Source: Reyranella sp. (GTDB taxonomy: Bacteria; Pseudomonadota; Alphaproteobacteria; Reyranellales; Reyranellaceae). Taken from it: a stretch of DNA of 64,000 nucleotides. Where the stretch lies: NCBI RefSeq assembly GCF_004297265.1, contig NZ_SCUT01000063.1:1-64000 (forward strand). Direction: 5' to 3'. Below, one piece after another: positions 39,575 to 49,075 of the stretch (positions are counted from its first letter, which is position 1; every line of letters starts with the position of its first letter). The notes under the pieces were generated by a model. It saw nothing but the letters and a program-made list of their open reading frames with translations, searched no databases and was not told where the DNA came from. The translations under genes and the position numbers were made by a program.

Positions 39575-41140
39575 CTACTTCTTCGTCACGCCCCAGAAGA
39601 CGGTCACCGGCGGCGGCGGGTTGAGCGTGCCGATGTTCGAGCGCACGGCGCCGACGCCGAACCATTCGCCGAGCGGCACGTGGGTCACCACCTTGATGGC
39701 GCGCTCCTGCACGGCCGTGGCGGCGGCTTTCTTTTCGGCTTCCGTGGTCGCCTGCACGTACTTGTCACGCAGCTTCTCCAATTCCTCGTCACAGGGCCAG
39801 CCCGAGCGGGCCTTGTCGCAGCTCGCGATCAGGAAAGGCGTCATCAGCGGATCGAGGATGTCGACCTGGGACCAGCTCGTGGAGAAGGCATTCCAGCCGC
39901 CCTCCGAGACCGGCACCTTCTTGGCCAGTCGCACGATCACGCTCTGCCAGTCCAGCGACACCATGTCGACCTTGAAGCCCGCCTTCTCCAGCAGCGACTT
40001 GGCGACGGGGCCCAGTTGCTTGATGACGCCGAGGTCGCTCGGCGCCAGCAGGGTGACGGGCGTGCCGTCGTAGCCGGCCTCCGCCAACAGCGCCTTCGCC
40101 TTGGCGGCATTGCCCTCGATCAGTCCAGCCATGCCCGCGTCGGTCGCCAGCGGCGAGCCACAGGTGAACATCGCCTTGCAGGTCTGGTAGAAGCGCTTGT
40201 CGCCGATATTGGCCTGCAGGAAGTCCTCCTGGTTGAGGGCCAGCGCGGCGGCCTGGCGGATCTTCTCATTGTTGAAGGGCGGCAGCAGCCAGTTGGGCCG
40301 GAAGGCATACTGGTTGGAGACGCGTCCCTTGATGACGCGGATGCCCTTGTCCTTCTCGACCAGCGGCAGATGGTCGGCGGAGACGCCTTCGAGCATGTCG
40401 ATCTCGCCGGTCAGCAGCGCATTGACCTGGGTCTCGGCATCGGGAATCCAGACCCACTCGACCCGGTCGACGCTCACGACCTTGCCGCCGGACAGTCCCG
40501 ACATCGGCTCGGAGCGCGGCTTGTACTTGGCGAACTTGGTATAGACGAGCTTCTCGCCGGGCTTCCACTCGTCCTTCTTGAACACGAAGGGGCCGGAGCC
40601 GATGTACTCCTCGATCTGCTTGAACGGATCGGTCTCGGCGATGCGCTTGGGCATCATGAACGGCACGACCACCGAGGGCTTGCCCAGTGACTCGATCACC
40701 GCCCCGAACTTCTCCTTCAGCACGATCTGGAAGGTCTTGGGATCGACGACCTTATATTCCTTCAGCGCCTGAGCCATCTTCTGGCCCATCGCGTCGCGCG
40801 CCGACCAACGCTTGAGGGAGGCGACGCAATCCTCGGCCGTCACCGGTTGGCCGTCATGCCATTCCAGCCCGTCGCGCAGCTTGAAGGTCCAGACGAGCCC
40901 ATCGTCGGTCGTGGTCCATGTGTCGACCATCTGCGGCTTCACCTGGAACTTCTCGTCCATGGCGAAGAGCACGTCGTAGAGCATGTAGCCGTGATTGCGC
41001 GTGATATAGGCGCCGCTCCAGATCGGATCGAGCACCTTCACGTCGGAGTGCATCACCACTTTCAGGGTTTGTGCCGACGCGATCGGCATGGCAGCCACGG
41101 TGGCAAGTGCCGCGACGGCAGATAGTAGGAAACGACGCAT
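39575..41140 (-). CDS. ABC peptide/opine-type solute-binding protein, paralogue 3
   Basis: This 521-residue protein is the third family 5 binding protein in the window. It shares VLDPIWSGAYITRNHGYMLY, LRDGLEWHDGQPVTAEDCVA and YIGSGPFVFKKDEWKPGEKL with paralogues 1 and 2, but is clearly more distant (about half identical by eye). The signal peptide is MRRFLLSAVAALATVAAMPI followed by ASAQ. The ATG at 41140 begins at that leader; the upstream frame is unrelated. No permease is adjacent. It lies 154 bp downstream of the amidohydrolase on the same strand. Confidence 0.92.
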   Translation of the reverse strand: MRRFLLSAVAALATVAAMPIASAQTLKVVMHSDVKVLDPIWSGAYITRNHGYMLYDVLFAMDEKFQVKPQMVDTWTTTDDGLVWTFKLRDGLEWHDGQPVTAEDCVASLKRWSARDAMGQKMAQALKEYKVVDPKTFQIVLKEKFGAVIESLGKPSVVVPFMMPKRIAETDPFKQIEEYIGSGPFVFKKDEWKPGEKLVYTKFAKYKPRSEPMSGLSGGKVVSVDRVEWVWIPDAETQVNALLTGEIDMLEGVSADHLPLVEKDKGIRVIKGRVSNQYAFRPNWLLPPFNNEKIRQAAALALNQEDFLQANIGDKRFYQTCKAMFTCGSPLATDAGMAGLIEGNAAKAKALLAEAGYDGTPVTLLAPSDLGVIKQLGPVAKSLLEKAGFKVDMVSLDWQSVIVRLAKKVPVSEGGWNAFSTSWSQVDILDPLMTPFLIASCDKARSGWPCDEELEKLRDKYVQATTEAEKKAAATAVQERAIKVVTHVPLGEWFGVGAVRSNIGTLNPPPPVTVFWGVTKK

Positions 41141-41294
41141 GAAGAGGCCCCATGAACAACGCGAGGGCGAAAATTCTAGGGCGAGTTCACAGCCTATGTC
41201 AGTGCGATAAGGCCCGCTGGAGGAAAAAGAATCATCAGCCGGCGGAACGCGCCGGATGATTCCTGACACGGTTCTTGCAAGAGCGCCGCGAAAG

Positions 41295-42335
41295 TCAGAG
41301 CGCGAGCCTGTAGACCCGTGTGGCCGTGCCGGAGAACAAGGCCTGCTTTTCTGCCGCCGACGCCCCCGTCGAGATCCGCTTGAAGGCATTCCACAGCACG
41401 CCGTAGCCCGAAGTGATCTTGTCGACCGGGAAGTTGCTCTCGTACATGCAGCGGCCGACGCCGAACAGTTCGATGCAGGTTTCGATCCAGGGCCTGAACG
41501 CCTCGGCGAGCTCCGGCGATCCCGGCGGCATCGGGCGGCGGTAGAAATCGAAGAAGCCCATCGCCATGCCGAGGCCGCCCAGCTTCACCACGATGTTCGG
41601 GCGCTTCGCCAGCTCGGCCATCGACCTCTTCCAGGTCGCCCGCACCTCGTCGTGACGACCGGCATAACCGGCATAGCCGAGCGGTCCACCGACATGGTCG
41701 AGGACGATATGCGTGCCCGGGAAGGCATCGGCCAATTCGGCGATCTCGGAAAGCTGCGGATGGTACAGCCAGGCATCAAAGGTCAGGTCGCGCTTCGCCA
41801 GCTCGCGGAAGCCCTCGCGCCAGGTGAGATCGCGGGTCTGCTCGGGCGCCGGATCGTTGCGCGAGTTGCGGATGCCCGGATCGGCGTCCCAGCCGGTCTG
41901 GTGGCGGATGCCCTTGAAACGGCCGTTGCCGGCGGCGATCTGGGCGTCGAACACGTCGCCCGCCTTCTCGCCGAGGCGCAGGTCGACATGGCCGACGATG
42001 CCGGCGCAGGCGCGCAGGTTCCCATAGAGGCCCGACGCACTCATCGCCGCCACGCCGTTGGCGAATTCGGTTTCGCCGATGCAGCGCAGCTCGGCGGGTC
42101 CGTCCTTGCGATACATGGAGTGGCAATCGACAAACACGGTGCCGACGATGTTGTGACCGGTCCTGGTATCGGCCAGCAGATCGTGGAACAGGTAGTCGTT
42201 GTCGGCACGCTGCCAGAGATGATGATGCGGATCGACGATAGGCAGGTCGGGCTCGAGCGCGGGTTCGCTCACCTTGGCGACCCAGGCGGGGTCGGGATTC
42301 ATCACGTTGCCAAGGCTTTCGGCGGGTTGGGCCAT
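41295..42335 (-). CDS. Amidohydrolase (amidohydro_2, L-fuconolactonase-like)
   Basis: This 346-residue TIM-barrel hydrolase has the metal-binding HxH in PIVDPHHHLWQ, further His in GIRHQTGWD and VLDHVGGPLGY, and the distal Asp in MYESNFPVDK. These match the PF04909 group, which includes fuconolactonase and 2-pyrone-4,6-dicarboxylate lactonase. It probably opens a lactone or deamidates a small acid. GGAGG lies just before the ATG at 42335; the in-frame ATG at 42347 would place that sequence inside the coding region. It is the last of six closely spaced genes. Confidence 0.85.
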   Translation of the reverse strand: MAQPAESLGNVMNPDPAWVAKVSEPALEPDLPIVDPHHHLWQRADNDYLFHDLLADTRTGHNIVGTVFVDCHSMYRKDGPAELRCIGETEFANGVAAMSASGLYGNLRACAGIVGHVDLRLGEKAGDVFDAQIAAGNGRFKGIRHQTGWDADPGIRNSRNDPAPEQTRDLTWREGFRELAKRDLTFDAWLYHPQLSEIAELADAFPGTHIVLDHVGGPLGYAGYAGRHDEVRATWKRSMAELAKRPNIVVKLGGLGMAMGFFDFYRRPMPPGSPELAEAFRPWIETCIELFGVGRCMYESNFPVDKITSGYGVLWNAFKRISTGASAAEKQALFSGTATRVYRLAL

Positions 42336-42358
42336 CGTTTCCTCCATTGTCGATCTTG

Positions 42359-42769
42359 TTAGTGGATCGGCTCTTCGGCGATCATCGAGACGTGGGCATG
42401 GACGACCTTCCAGCCGACGTCGGGAAAGCGCACCCAGGTCTGCGTCTGCCGGCCGGTCATCTCCCTGCCGCGCACCTTGTAGACCAGCGAAACCGTCGCG
42501 ATGTCGCGGCCCAGCGTGACGATGTCGAGCCGCAGCCGCTTCTCCTTCGTGCCCGCCCCCGGCGGACGGGCGACGCGAAAGGCGTGGATGCGATCGAACC
42601 CGTAGCCGTGTTCGTGGTTGGCGAGACGGATCGTGTGCGGGCTGTTCCAGAAGGTGGCGTCGAGCACCTCCACGTTCTTGTCGATCAGCGCCTGTTCGTA
42701 GCGTTCGAACAGCTCGCGCACCTCGGCCACGACCTCGGGAATGTTCGGCGTCAGATCCGTCACGCTCAC
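42359..42769 (-). CDS. AtzH-like (DUF3225) protein, HpxZ family
   Basis: This 136-residue protein has the SnoaL/NTF2-like fold of the AtzH/HpxZ family: EVRELFERYEQALIDKNVEV, DATFWNSPHTIRLANHEHGY, RPPGAGTKEKRLRLDIVTLG and HAHVSMIAEEP. In characterised loci AtzH-like proteins act with an amidase on biuret-derived dicarboxyammelide, and HpxZ sits with oxalurate utilisation genes. The amidase two genes upstream fits that pattern. The GTG start overlaps the acetyltransferase stop as GTGA. Confidence 0.85.
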   Translation of the reverse strand: MSVTDLTPNIPEVVAEVRELFERYEQALIDKNVEVLDATFWNSPHTIRLANHEHGYGFDRIHAFRVARPPGAGTKEKRLRLDIVTLGRDIATVSLVYKVRGREMTGRQTQTWVRFPDVGWKVVHAHVSMIAEEPIH

Positions 42770-43311
42770 CTCACTTTTGCTGGATTTCCCACGATAGTAA
42801 CGCCCGCCGGCACATCGCGAGTGACGACCGCGCCCGCGCCGACGATCGCCCCGTCGCCGATGCTGACGCCAGGCAGAATGATCGCGCCGCCGCCGATCCA
42901 GACATCGGCACCGATGACGATGGGCCGGCCGAACTCGAGGCCTGCGCGGCGCTGCGCGGGATCTCGCGGATGGTCGGCCGTCAGGATCTGCACGCCCGGC
43001 CCGATCTGCGTGCGGTCGCCGATCGCGACCTTCACCACGTCGAGGATCACGCAGTTGAAATTGAGGAACACGCCCGCGCCGAGGCTGATGTTGTAGCCAT
43101 AGTCGCAGTGGAAGGGCGGCCGAATGTAGGTACCCTCACCCACCGACGCCATGATCTCGCGCAGCAGGGCGGGATAGTTCTGCTGCGTGGCGGCAATAGA
43201 GCCGTTGTAGCGGTCCATCCACTCCGCGACGCGCCGCGCGTCGGCGGCAAGCTCCTCGCCGGTCGCCCTGTAGAGTTCGCCCGCCAGCATCTTCTGCTTT
43301 TCGCTCGCCAC
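42766..43311 (-). CDS. Maltose O-acetyltransferase-like hexapeptide transferase
   Basis: This 181-residue left-handed beta-helix enzyme starts with the maltose acetyltransferase leader (EKQKMLAGELYRATGEELAA). It contains the catalytic His region ILTADHPRDPAQRRAGLEFG and hexapeptide repeats VWIGGGAIILPGVSIGDGAI followed by VGAGAVVTRDV. It transfers acetyl from acetyl-CoA to a sugar or similar hydroxyl. The GTG at 43311 follows GAGGG. It lies 22 bp after the amidase and overlaps the AtzH-like gene by 4 bases; a sugar transferase among amide-catabolic genes is unexpected. Confidence 0.9.
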   Translation of the reverse strand: MASEKQKMLAGELYRATGEELAADARRVAEWMDRYNGSIAATQQNYPALLREIMASVGEGTYIRPPFHCDYGYNISLGAGVFLNFNCVILDVVKVAIGDRTQIGPGVQILTADHPRDPAQRRAGLEFGRPIVIGADVWIGGGAIILPGVSIGDGAIVGAGAVVTRDVPAGVTIVGNPAKVR

Positions 43312-43333
43312 GAAACCCTCCGCGGCGAATTGA

Positions 43334-44515
43334 TCAGGCCGCCGCCTTCTCCATCGCGCGCGCCACGGCCACGAGGGTCGCATCGCTGCCGCGCGGACCG
43401 ATGATGGACAGGCCGACGGGCAGACCGTCAACCGTCATGGCACCGGGAAGATTGACCTGCGGAAAGCCCGCCAGGCCGCCCTGGGCGCAGAGGCAGGTGA
43501 TGCGGTCGCGCAGCTGGTCGAGGACCGACAGCGGCAGGCCGACCTTCGGCGCCGGAAACGGTGTGGTCGGCAGGCAGAGGATCGTGCCTTCGGGCAGTAA
43601 ATACTTCATGCGCCCGCGCACTTCCTGGCGCATCAGGTTGGCCCAGACCCGGTCGCTCTCCGGGATCATCGAGCCGGTGACCAGCGCCTTGGCAACCGAA
43701 AAAGAAAATCGCGGATTGCGCTCGTCGAGCCAGCTTTTGAAGGTCGCGTAGGCCTCGACCGGCTGCAGGCTGCGCTGCGCGCGCGCCCACACCGACAGGC
43801 CCTGCGGCGCCATGATCTCCTCGCGACTCGAACCGATCAGCGCCGCGAGCATCTTCACCATGGGCTGCAGCGCCTCGGAGGTGTCCGCATCGGCGAAGCC
43901 GAAGGCATCGACGGCGACGATGAGTTTCGAGGGCAGCTTGGCAGGGATTTCCTCGCCCAGCATCACGGCGCAGACTTTCGCGAAGGTCTCAGCGTCGCGT
44001 GCGAACCAGCCGGTCGTGTCTGAAGTCGGCGCCTGCGGCAGCATGCCCGTAACGTCGATCCTGCCGTGGGTCGGACGGATGCCATAGAGGCCGCAGAAGC
44101 TCGACGGCACGCGCACCGAGCCGCCGGTGTCGGTACCCAGCGCCGTGTCGCAAATACCCGCAGCAACCGCAGCCGCCGAGCCTGAGGACGAGCCGCCCGG
44201 CACGCGACCGGGCGCGCGCACATTCTTCGGTGTGCCGTCGAACGCGTTCTCGCCCAGGATGCCGAGCGAGACCTCGTCGGTGATGGTCTTGCCGATCAGG
44301 GTGGCGCCGGCATCGAGCAGGGTCTGCACCGCCCAGGCATGCTTGTCCGGAATGGGACGCCCCGTGGGCCAGTCATGATTGCCGCCACCGGTCGGCACGC
44401 CCGCCACCGCGAACAGGTCCTTGGCCGCGAAGGTGAGGCCCGACAGCGGACCGCCGGCACGGCCCTCGATATGAACGCGCGGGCCGGGAACGAAGGCACC
44501 GATCTCGTCAGTCAT
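43334..44515 (-). CDS. Amidase-signature family hydrolase
   Basis: This 393-residue enzyme carries the Ser-cisSer-Lys triad of the amidase-signature family: Lys32 in FAAKDLFAVAGVPTGGGN, the cis-Ser in PGGSSSGSAAAVAAG (about 109-111) and nucleophile Ser133 in GTDTGGSVRVPSSFCGLYG. The GGGNHDWPTGRP segment and the short C-terminus resemble plant AMI1-type indole-acetamide hydrolases and bacterial relatives more than GatA. It releases ammonia from an amide. It starts 24 bp after the RND pump stop, so it may be cotranscribed with the efflux genes. Confidence 0.9.
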   Translation of the reverse strand: MTDEIGAFVPGPRVHIEGRAGGPLSGLTFAAKDLFAVAGVPTGGGNHDWPTGRPIPDKHAWAVQTLLDAGATLIGKTITDEVSLGILGENAFDGTPKNVRAPGRVPGGSSSGSAAAVAAGICDTALGTDTGGSVRVPSSFCGLYGIRPTHGRIDVTGMLPQAPTSDTTGWFARDAETFAKVCAVMLGEEIPAKLPSKLIVAVDAFGFADADTSEALQPMVKMLAALIGSSREEIMAPQGLSVWARAQRSLQPVEAYATFKSWLDERNPRFSFSVAKALVTGSMIPESDRVWANLMRQEVRGRMKYLLPEGTILCLPTTPFPAPKVGLPLSVLDQLRDRITCLCAQGGLAGFPQVNLPGAMTVDGLPVGLSIIGPRGSDATLVAVARAMEKAAA

Positions 44516-44539
44516 GGAACGCTACTCGCCATCGGAAGC

Positions 44540-47500
44540 CTATTCAGCCGGCGCGGCCGGGAGCTGACCTTTGGTCCGCCAACGTCTAGCCCAGCCGGGG
44601 CTAAACTTCATCCCGGTGAGCTTGTCGAACCACATGTAGACGACGGGCGTGATGAACAGGGTCAGGAGCTGCGACACCATCAGGCCTCCGACCACGGTAA
44701 TGCCCAATGGCTGGCGCAGTTCGGCGCCGGCGCCGTGGCCCACGGCGATGGGCAAGGCGCCGAGCAGAGCGCAGACGGTGGTCATCATGATCGGACGGAA
44801 GCGCAGCAACGCGGCCTCGACGATCGCCGTCTCCGCATTGGCCCCCTGCCCGCGCCGCTCGATCGCGAAGTCGACCATCATGATGGCGTTCTTCTTCACG
44901 ATGCCGATCAGCATCACCACGCCGATCAGGGCGATGACCGACAGGTCCATGCCGAACAGCATCAGAGTGGCCAGCGCGCCGATGCCGGCCGACGGCAGAC
45001 CCGACAGGATCGTCAGCGGATGGATGAAGCTCTCGTAGAGGATTCCCAGGATGATGTAGATCACCAGCACCGCCGCAAACAGCAGCAGGCCCTGATTTGC
45101 GACCGCCTGCTGGAAGACCTGGGCGCTACCCTCGAAGCTGGTCGTGATGGTGGCCGGCAGGCCGATCTCCGTCGCCGCCGCCTGGATGTCGCGCACCGCG
45201 TCGCCCAGCGCCACCCCCGGCGCGAGGTTGAAGGAGATCATGACGGACGGTAGCTGGGCGATGTGGTTCACGGTCAGCGACGTCGGCTTGTCGATGCGCT
45301 TGGCCAACGTATCCAGCGGCACGAGGCCGCCGTTCGGCGTGCGCACCTGTAGCCGCCGCAGGATGTCGCCGGCATCGCCATACTTCGGATCGGCTTCGAG
45401 GATCACCTGGTAGGTGTCGTCCGATGCGTAGATGGTCGACACCTGTCGCGTGCCGAAAGCCGAGTAGAGGAGAAGCCGGATCTGGTCGACCGACACGCCG
45501 AGCCTTGAGGCGATGTCGCGGTCGATGTCGATCATTGCCGAACGAGCCCGCACCTGCAGATCGGAGTTCACGTCGAGGATCGAGGGAATGCGGCGCATCC
45601 TCGCTTCCATCAGGGGGCCGTACTCGCGCAGCAGGTTGAGATCGCTCGAACGCATGCCGAACTGGTATTGGGCGCGGCTCTGCGTCGTGGAAATGTTGAT
45701 CGACTGGGCGGCCTGGAAATACACGTTGATGCCCGGCACGGCGGCCGTCGCCCGACGAAGTCGCGCGATGACCTGCTGAGCGGTGTCCGTGCGCTCCGGC
45801 TTGTCCCGCAGCATGATGAAGATGCGTCCGGAGTTCACCGTGGCTGCCGCATTGCCGCCGCCGACGGTCGACATGACCGAGGCCACGTCTGGATCCCGTC
45901 GGATGACTTCGGCCAAGGCCGACTGGCGTGCGACCATCGCGTCGAAGGAGGCGTCGTCCGGCCCGATCGTGGAGCCCTGGATCTGGCCGATATCCTCCGA
46001 TGGGAAGAAGCCCTTCGGGATCGCCTGGAAGAGCATCGCCGTCACAACGAAGGTGCCGAGAGTGATCACGAGCACCAGCCGCGGATAGCGGACCGTGCGT
46101 CGCAGCGCCCAGCCATAACCACTGGTGAGCTTCGTGAAGCCCCACTCGAAACTGCGCAGGAGCGCATTGTGCTTCTCATGATGGTCGATCGGCTTCAGCC
46201 AGCGCGAGCAGAGCATCGGCGTCAGGGTCAGCGACACGACGCCCGAGATCAGGATGGCGAAGGCGATGACAAGGCCGAACTCGTTGAACATGCGGCCAAC
46301 GACGCCACCCATGAACAGCACGGGGATGAACACCGCGACCAGCGACAGGGTCATGGAGATGATCGTGAAGCCGACCTCCCTGGAGCCCTTGAGCGCGGCC
46401 TCCATCGGCTTCTCGCCCGCCTCGATGTGACGGACGATGTTCTCCAGCATGACGATCGCGTCGTCGACCACGAAGCCGACGGCCAGGGTCAGCGCCAGCA
46501 GGGATATGTTGTCGATCGAGTGGCCGCAGAGATACATGCCGGCGAAGGTGCCGATGACCGAAATCGGCAGCGCGACCGCCGGGATCATGGTCGCGCGGAA
46601 ACTGCGCAGGAAGAAATAGATCGCGATGATGACCAGGATCGCGGCAAGCGCCAGGGTGAACTCGACGTCGTCAATGGCCTCGCGGATCGGCTTCGACCGG
46701 TCGGCGAGCAGGTGGATCTCGACCCCCGCCGGCAGCTCGGCCTGGATCTGCGGGATGATCGCCTTCACCCGATCGACCACCTCGACCGTGTTGGCATCGG
46801 GCTGGCGATAGACGCCCATCACGATGGCACGCGTGCCGTCGAGCCAGCTCGCGACCTTGTCGTTCTCGACGCTGTCGATGGCCGTCGCCACGTCGGAAAT
46901 GCGCACCGGCGCGCCGTTCTGCCAGGTGACGATCACCGGCATGTAGTCGGCGGCCTTGCTGATCGGACCCGTGGCTTCGAGAATGGCGTTCTGCTTCTGG
47001 TCCGCGATGGATCCGACCGGCTTGCTCGAGTTGGCGTTGACGACGGCGTTCTGCAGCTCCTGCAGGGTCAGGCCTCGAACCGCAAGCTGGTCGAGGTCGG
47101 CGCGGACGCGGACGGCGAATTTCTGCGAGCCGAAGATCAGGACCTGCGCCACGCCCGGAAGGGTCGACACGCGCGGCATGATCGCCCGGTTGACGAAGGC
47201 GTCGACGTCCGAGAGCCGGGCCTGGTTCGACTTGAGCGCGAGGAACATCACCGCCCAGTCCGCCGGATTGACCTTGCGGAAGCTGGGTGGGGTCGTCATC
47301 TCCGGTGGCAGCCTGCGCATGGCCGAGGAGATCGCCGATTGAACGTCGAGGGCGGCGCCGTCGATGTTCCGGTTGAGGTCGAACTGGAGGACGATCGAGG
47401 TGTTCCCGAGCGACGACGTCGAGGTCATCGTGGTCACGCCGGCGATCGTCGAGAACTGGCGCTCGAGGATCGAGGCGACCGAGGCGGCCATCGTTTCGGG

Positions 47501-47665
47501 GCTGGCGCCGGGCAGCTGCGCCGTGACCTGGATGGTCGGGAACTCGACGCGCGGGACAGCGGCGACCGGAAGCTGCTTGTAGGCGAATATTCCGCCGAGG
47601 ACGAACGATGCCATCAGCAGGATGGTCATCACCGGACGGCGGATGCAAAGTTCAGAGATGTTCAC
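44540..47665 (-). CDS. RND-family efflux pump (AcrB/MdtB-like)
   Basis: This 1041-residue inner-membrane proton antiporter has the HAE1 family layout: TM1 PVMTILLMASFVLGGIFAYK, two large porter loops, and 12 helices. The proton-relay Asp pair lies in LAVGFVVDDAIVMLENIVRH, and FFPSEDIGQIQGSTIGP is a typical loop. It expels hydrophobic or anionic compounds through an outer-membrane channel not encoded here. The adaptor gene lies 22 bp upstream. A catabolic amidase follows 24 bp downstream, suggesting linked expression. Confidence 0.95.
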   Translation of the reverse strand: MNISELCIRRPVMTILLMASFVLGGIFAYKQLPVAAVPRVEFPTIQVTAQLPGASPETMAASVASILERQFSTIAGVTTMTSTSSLGNTSIVLQFDLNRNIDGAALDVQSAISSAMRRLPPEMTTPPSFRKVNPADWAVMFLALKSNQARLSDVDAFVNRAIMPRVSTLPGVAQVLIFGSQKFAVRVRADLDQLAVRGLTLQELQNAVVNANSSKPVGSIADQKQNAILEATGPISKAADYMPVIVTWQNGAPVRISDVATAIDSVENDKVASWLDGTRAIVMGVYRQPDANTVEVVDRVKAIIPQIQAELPAGVEIHLLADRSKPIREAIDDVEFTLALAAILVIIAIYFFLRSFRATMIPAVALPISVIGTFAGMYLCGHSIDNISLLALTLAVGFVVDDAIVMLENIVRHIEAGEKPMEAALKGSREVGFTIISMTLSLVAVFIPVLFMGGVVGRMFNEFGLVIAFAILISGVVSLTLTPMLCSRWLKPIDHHEKHNALLRSFEWGFTKLTSGYGWALRRTVRYPRLVLVITLGTFVVTAMLFQAIPKGFFPSEDIGQIQGSTIGPDDASFDAMVARQSALAEVIRRDPDVASVMSTVGGGNAAATVNSGRIFIMLRDKPERTDTAQQVIARLRRATAAVPGINVYFQAAQSINISTTQSRAQYQFGMRSSDLNLLREYGPLMEARMRRIPSILDVNSDLQVRARSAMIDIDRDIASRLGVSVDQIRLLLYSAFGTRQVSTIYASDDTYQVILEADPKYGDAGDILRRLQVRTPNGGLVPLDTLAKRIDKPTSLTVNHIAQLPSVMISFNLAPGVALGDAVRDIQAAATEIGLPATITTSFEGSAQVFQQAVANQGLLLFAAVLVIYIILGILYESFIHPLTILSGLPSAGIGALATLMLFGMDLSVIALIGVVMLIGIVKKNAIMMVDFAIERRGQGANAETAIVEAALLRFRPIMMTTVCALLGALPIAVGHGAGAELRQPLGITVVGGLMVSQLLTLFITPVVYMWFDKLTGMKFSPGWARRWRTKGQLPAAPAE

Positions 47666-47687
47666 GTCCTGCCTCCGCTGGGATCGG

Positions 47688-48929
47688 CTATCCGCGGGGT
47701 GCCGACGCAGGCCGGTTCGGATCCACCGTCGGCGGCCGGATGGTCACCGATGCTCCCTGGACCAACCGGAGCTGTCCGTCGACCGCCACCTGCTCACCGT
47801 TCTCGACGCCCTTGCCGATCACGGCCCTGCCGTCCTGCGTGCGCTTGACGACGACCTGCCTGAGTTCGGCCACACCGTCCTTGATGACGAACACGAACGG
47901 TCCCTGCGAGCCGAGCTGGACAGCGCTCGCCGGGACCGAGAGGGCATCGGATTCGATGCCGAGCACGATCTCCACTTTGACGAACTGGCCCGGCCACAAC
48001 AGCTCGTTGGCGTTGCCGATGCGCGCCTTGGCGGTCACCGTGCCGGTGTTCGGGTCGACGGTGTTCTCGATGAAGGCCATCTCGCCGGATTGCTTCTTTG
48101 AGTCGTCGATGACGGCCGTGACCTTGACCGGGCCCTTGGCCATCGCGGCCCGCAGGTCCGGCAGGATGATCTGCGGAATGGCGAAGCTGACATAGATGGG
48201 ATCGATCTGGTTGATCGTGGCGAGCGTGCTGGTGGCCGTATTGTCGCCGGTGCGGACGACCGCCCCGGCCTTGCTGGAGATCGAACCGATGCGGCCCGAG
48301 ACCGGCGCCCGGATCTCCGTGTAGGTGAGCAGGGTCTGGACGCTTGCCTTCGTCGCCTCGTCCGCATCGAGCTGTGCTTCGGCGGCCTTCAGGGCGGTAT
48401 TGGCATTGTCGCGCTGCACCTGCGTACCGGCGTTCTTCGCCAGGAGTTCCTCGTTGCGCTGCAGGTCGCGCCGGGCCTGCATGACCTGCGCCTGATCCTT
48501 GCGGATCTGCGCCTCGATCTGGCCGAGCTGCGCCTTCAGGGTGCGTGCGTCGAGTTCGAAAAGGATATCACCCTCCTTCACGAGGGCGCCCTCCTCGACA
48601 TTCACCTTCATGATCTGGCTGTCCATCCGAGGCTTGATCTGGACGGAGGCGATCGACTGCACGGTACCGACCGCATCCACCACCACGGGCATGGCCTCCC
48701 GCGTGACCGGCATGACCACGACCGGCACCGCCCCGCCCGGATTGAGGCGGCCGCGACGGCCCTGCGGCTGCGCCCCGGCGGCCGGGCTCGCCTGGGCCTC
48801 GGCCGTCTTGGCGGCGGTCCCCATGCCAATATGCGGGCCGACCTCCCGAATCACATCATCGCGGTAGATGTAGGCCGCTCCGCCGATCGCAACGATCGAA
48901 ACGAAGACCGCCGCACGGACGAATCCCAT
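47688..48929 (-). CDS. RND periplasmic adaptor (membrane fusion protein)
   Basis: This 413-residue adaptor has an N-terminal membrane anchor (AAVFVSIVAIGGAAYIYRD), a lipoyl half-motif (VQIKPRMDSQIMKVNVEEGA, LVKEGDILFELD), a helical hairpin of 75-80 residues, and beta-barrel and membrane-proximal domains (IRAPVSGRIGSISSKAGAVV; DPIYVSFAIPQIILPDLRAA). It bridges the RND pump to an outer-membrane factor. The ATG at 48929 precedes the anchor; an upstream TTG at 48950 is less likely. It heads the six-gene run to the amidohydrolase. Confidence 0.93.
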   Translation of the reverse strand: MGFVRAAVFVSIVAIGGAAYIYRDDVIREVGPHIGMGTAAKTAEAQASPAAGAQPQGRRGRLNPGGAVPVVVMPVTREAMPVVVDAVGTVQSIASVQIKPRMDSQIMKVNVEEGALVKEGDILFELDARTLKAQLGQIEAQIRKDQAQVMQARRDLQRNEELLAKNAGTQVQRDNANTALKAAEAQLDADEATKASVQTLLTYTEIRAPVSGRIGSISSKAGAVVRTGDNTATSTLATINQIDPIYVSFAIPQIILPDLRAAMAKGPVKVTAVIDDSKKQSGEMAFIENTVDPNTGTVTAKARIGNANELLWPGQFVKVEIVLGIESDALSVPASAVQLGSQGPFVFVIKDGVAELRQVVVKRTQDGRAVIGKGVENGEQVAVDGQLRLVQGASVTIRPPTVDPNRPASAPRG

Positions 48930-49023
48930 ACCCAAGACTCCAGTCCCCAAACCCCGGCAGAATTATAGCCCTCCCGCCGGCCGGCGATAGCCGGAAACAC
49001 TGTCCCTATCGGAATCTTGATGC

Positions 49024-49050
49024 AAAAAACCCGCCACAATCGGGCGGGTT
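49024..49050 (-). terminator. Rho-independent terminator of rpsD
   Basis: On the minus strand AACCCGCC and GGCGGGTT (plus-strand positions 49043-49050 and 49028-49035) form an 8-bp stem around a 7-base loop, followed by TTTT (A run 49024-49029). It lies 25 bases after the rpsD stop. Confidence 0.88.
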
Positions 49051-49075
49051 TCTCGTCAATTCCAGGGTCGGCCGA

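Noticed and set aside
45668..47848. 726-codon plus-strand open frame opposite the RND pump
   Set aside because: It is antisense to a clearly conserved pump gene. The predicted product is low-complexity Arg/Asp/His/Gly sequence.
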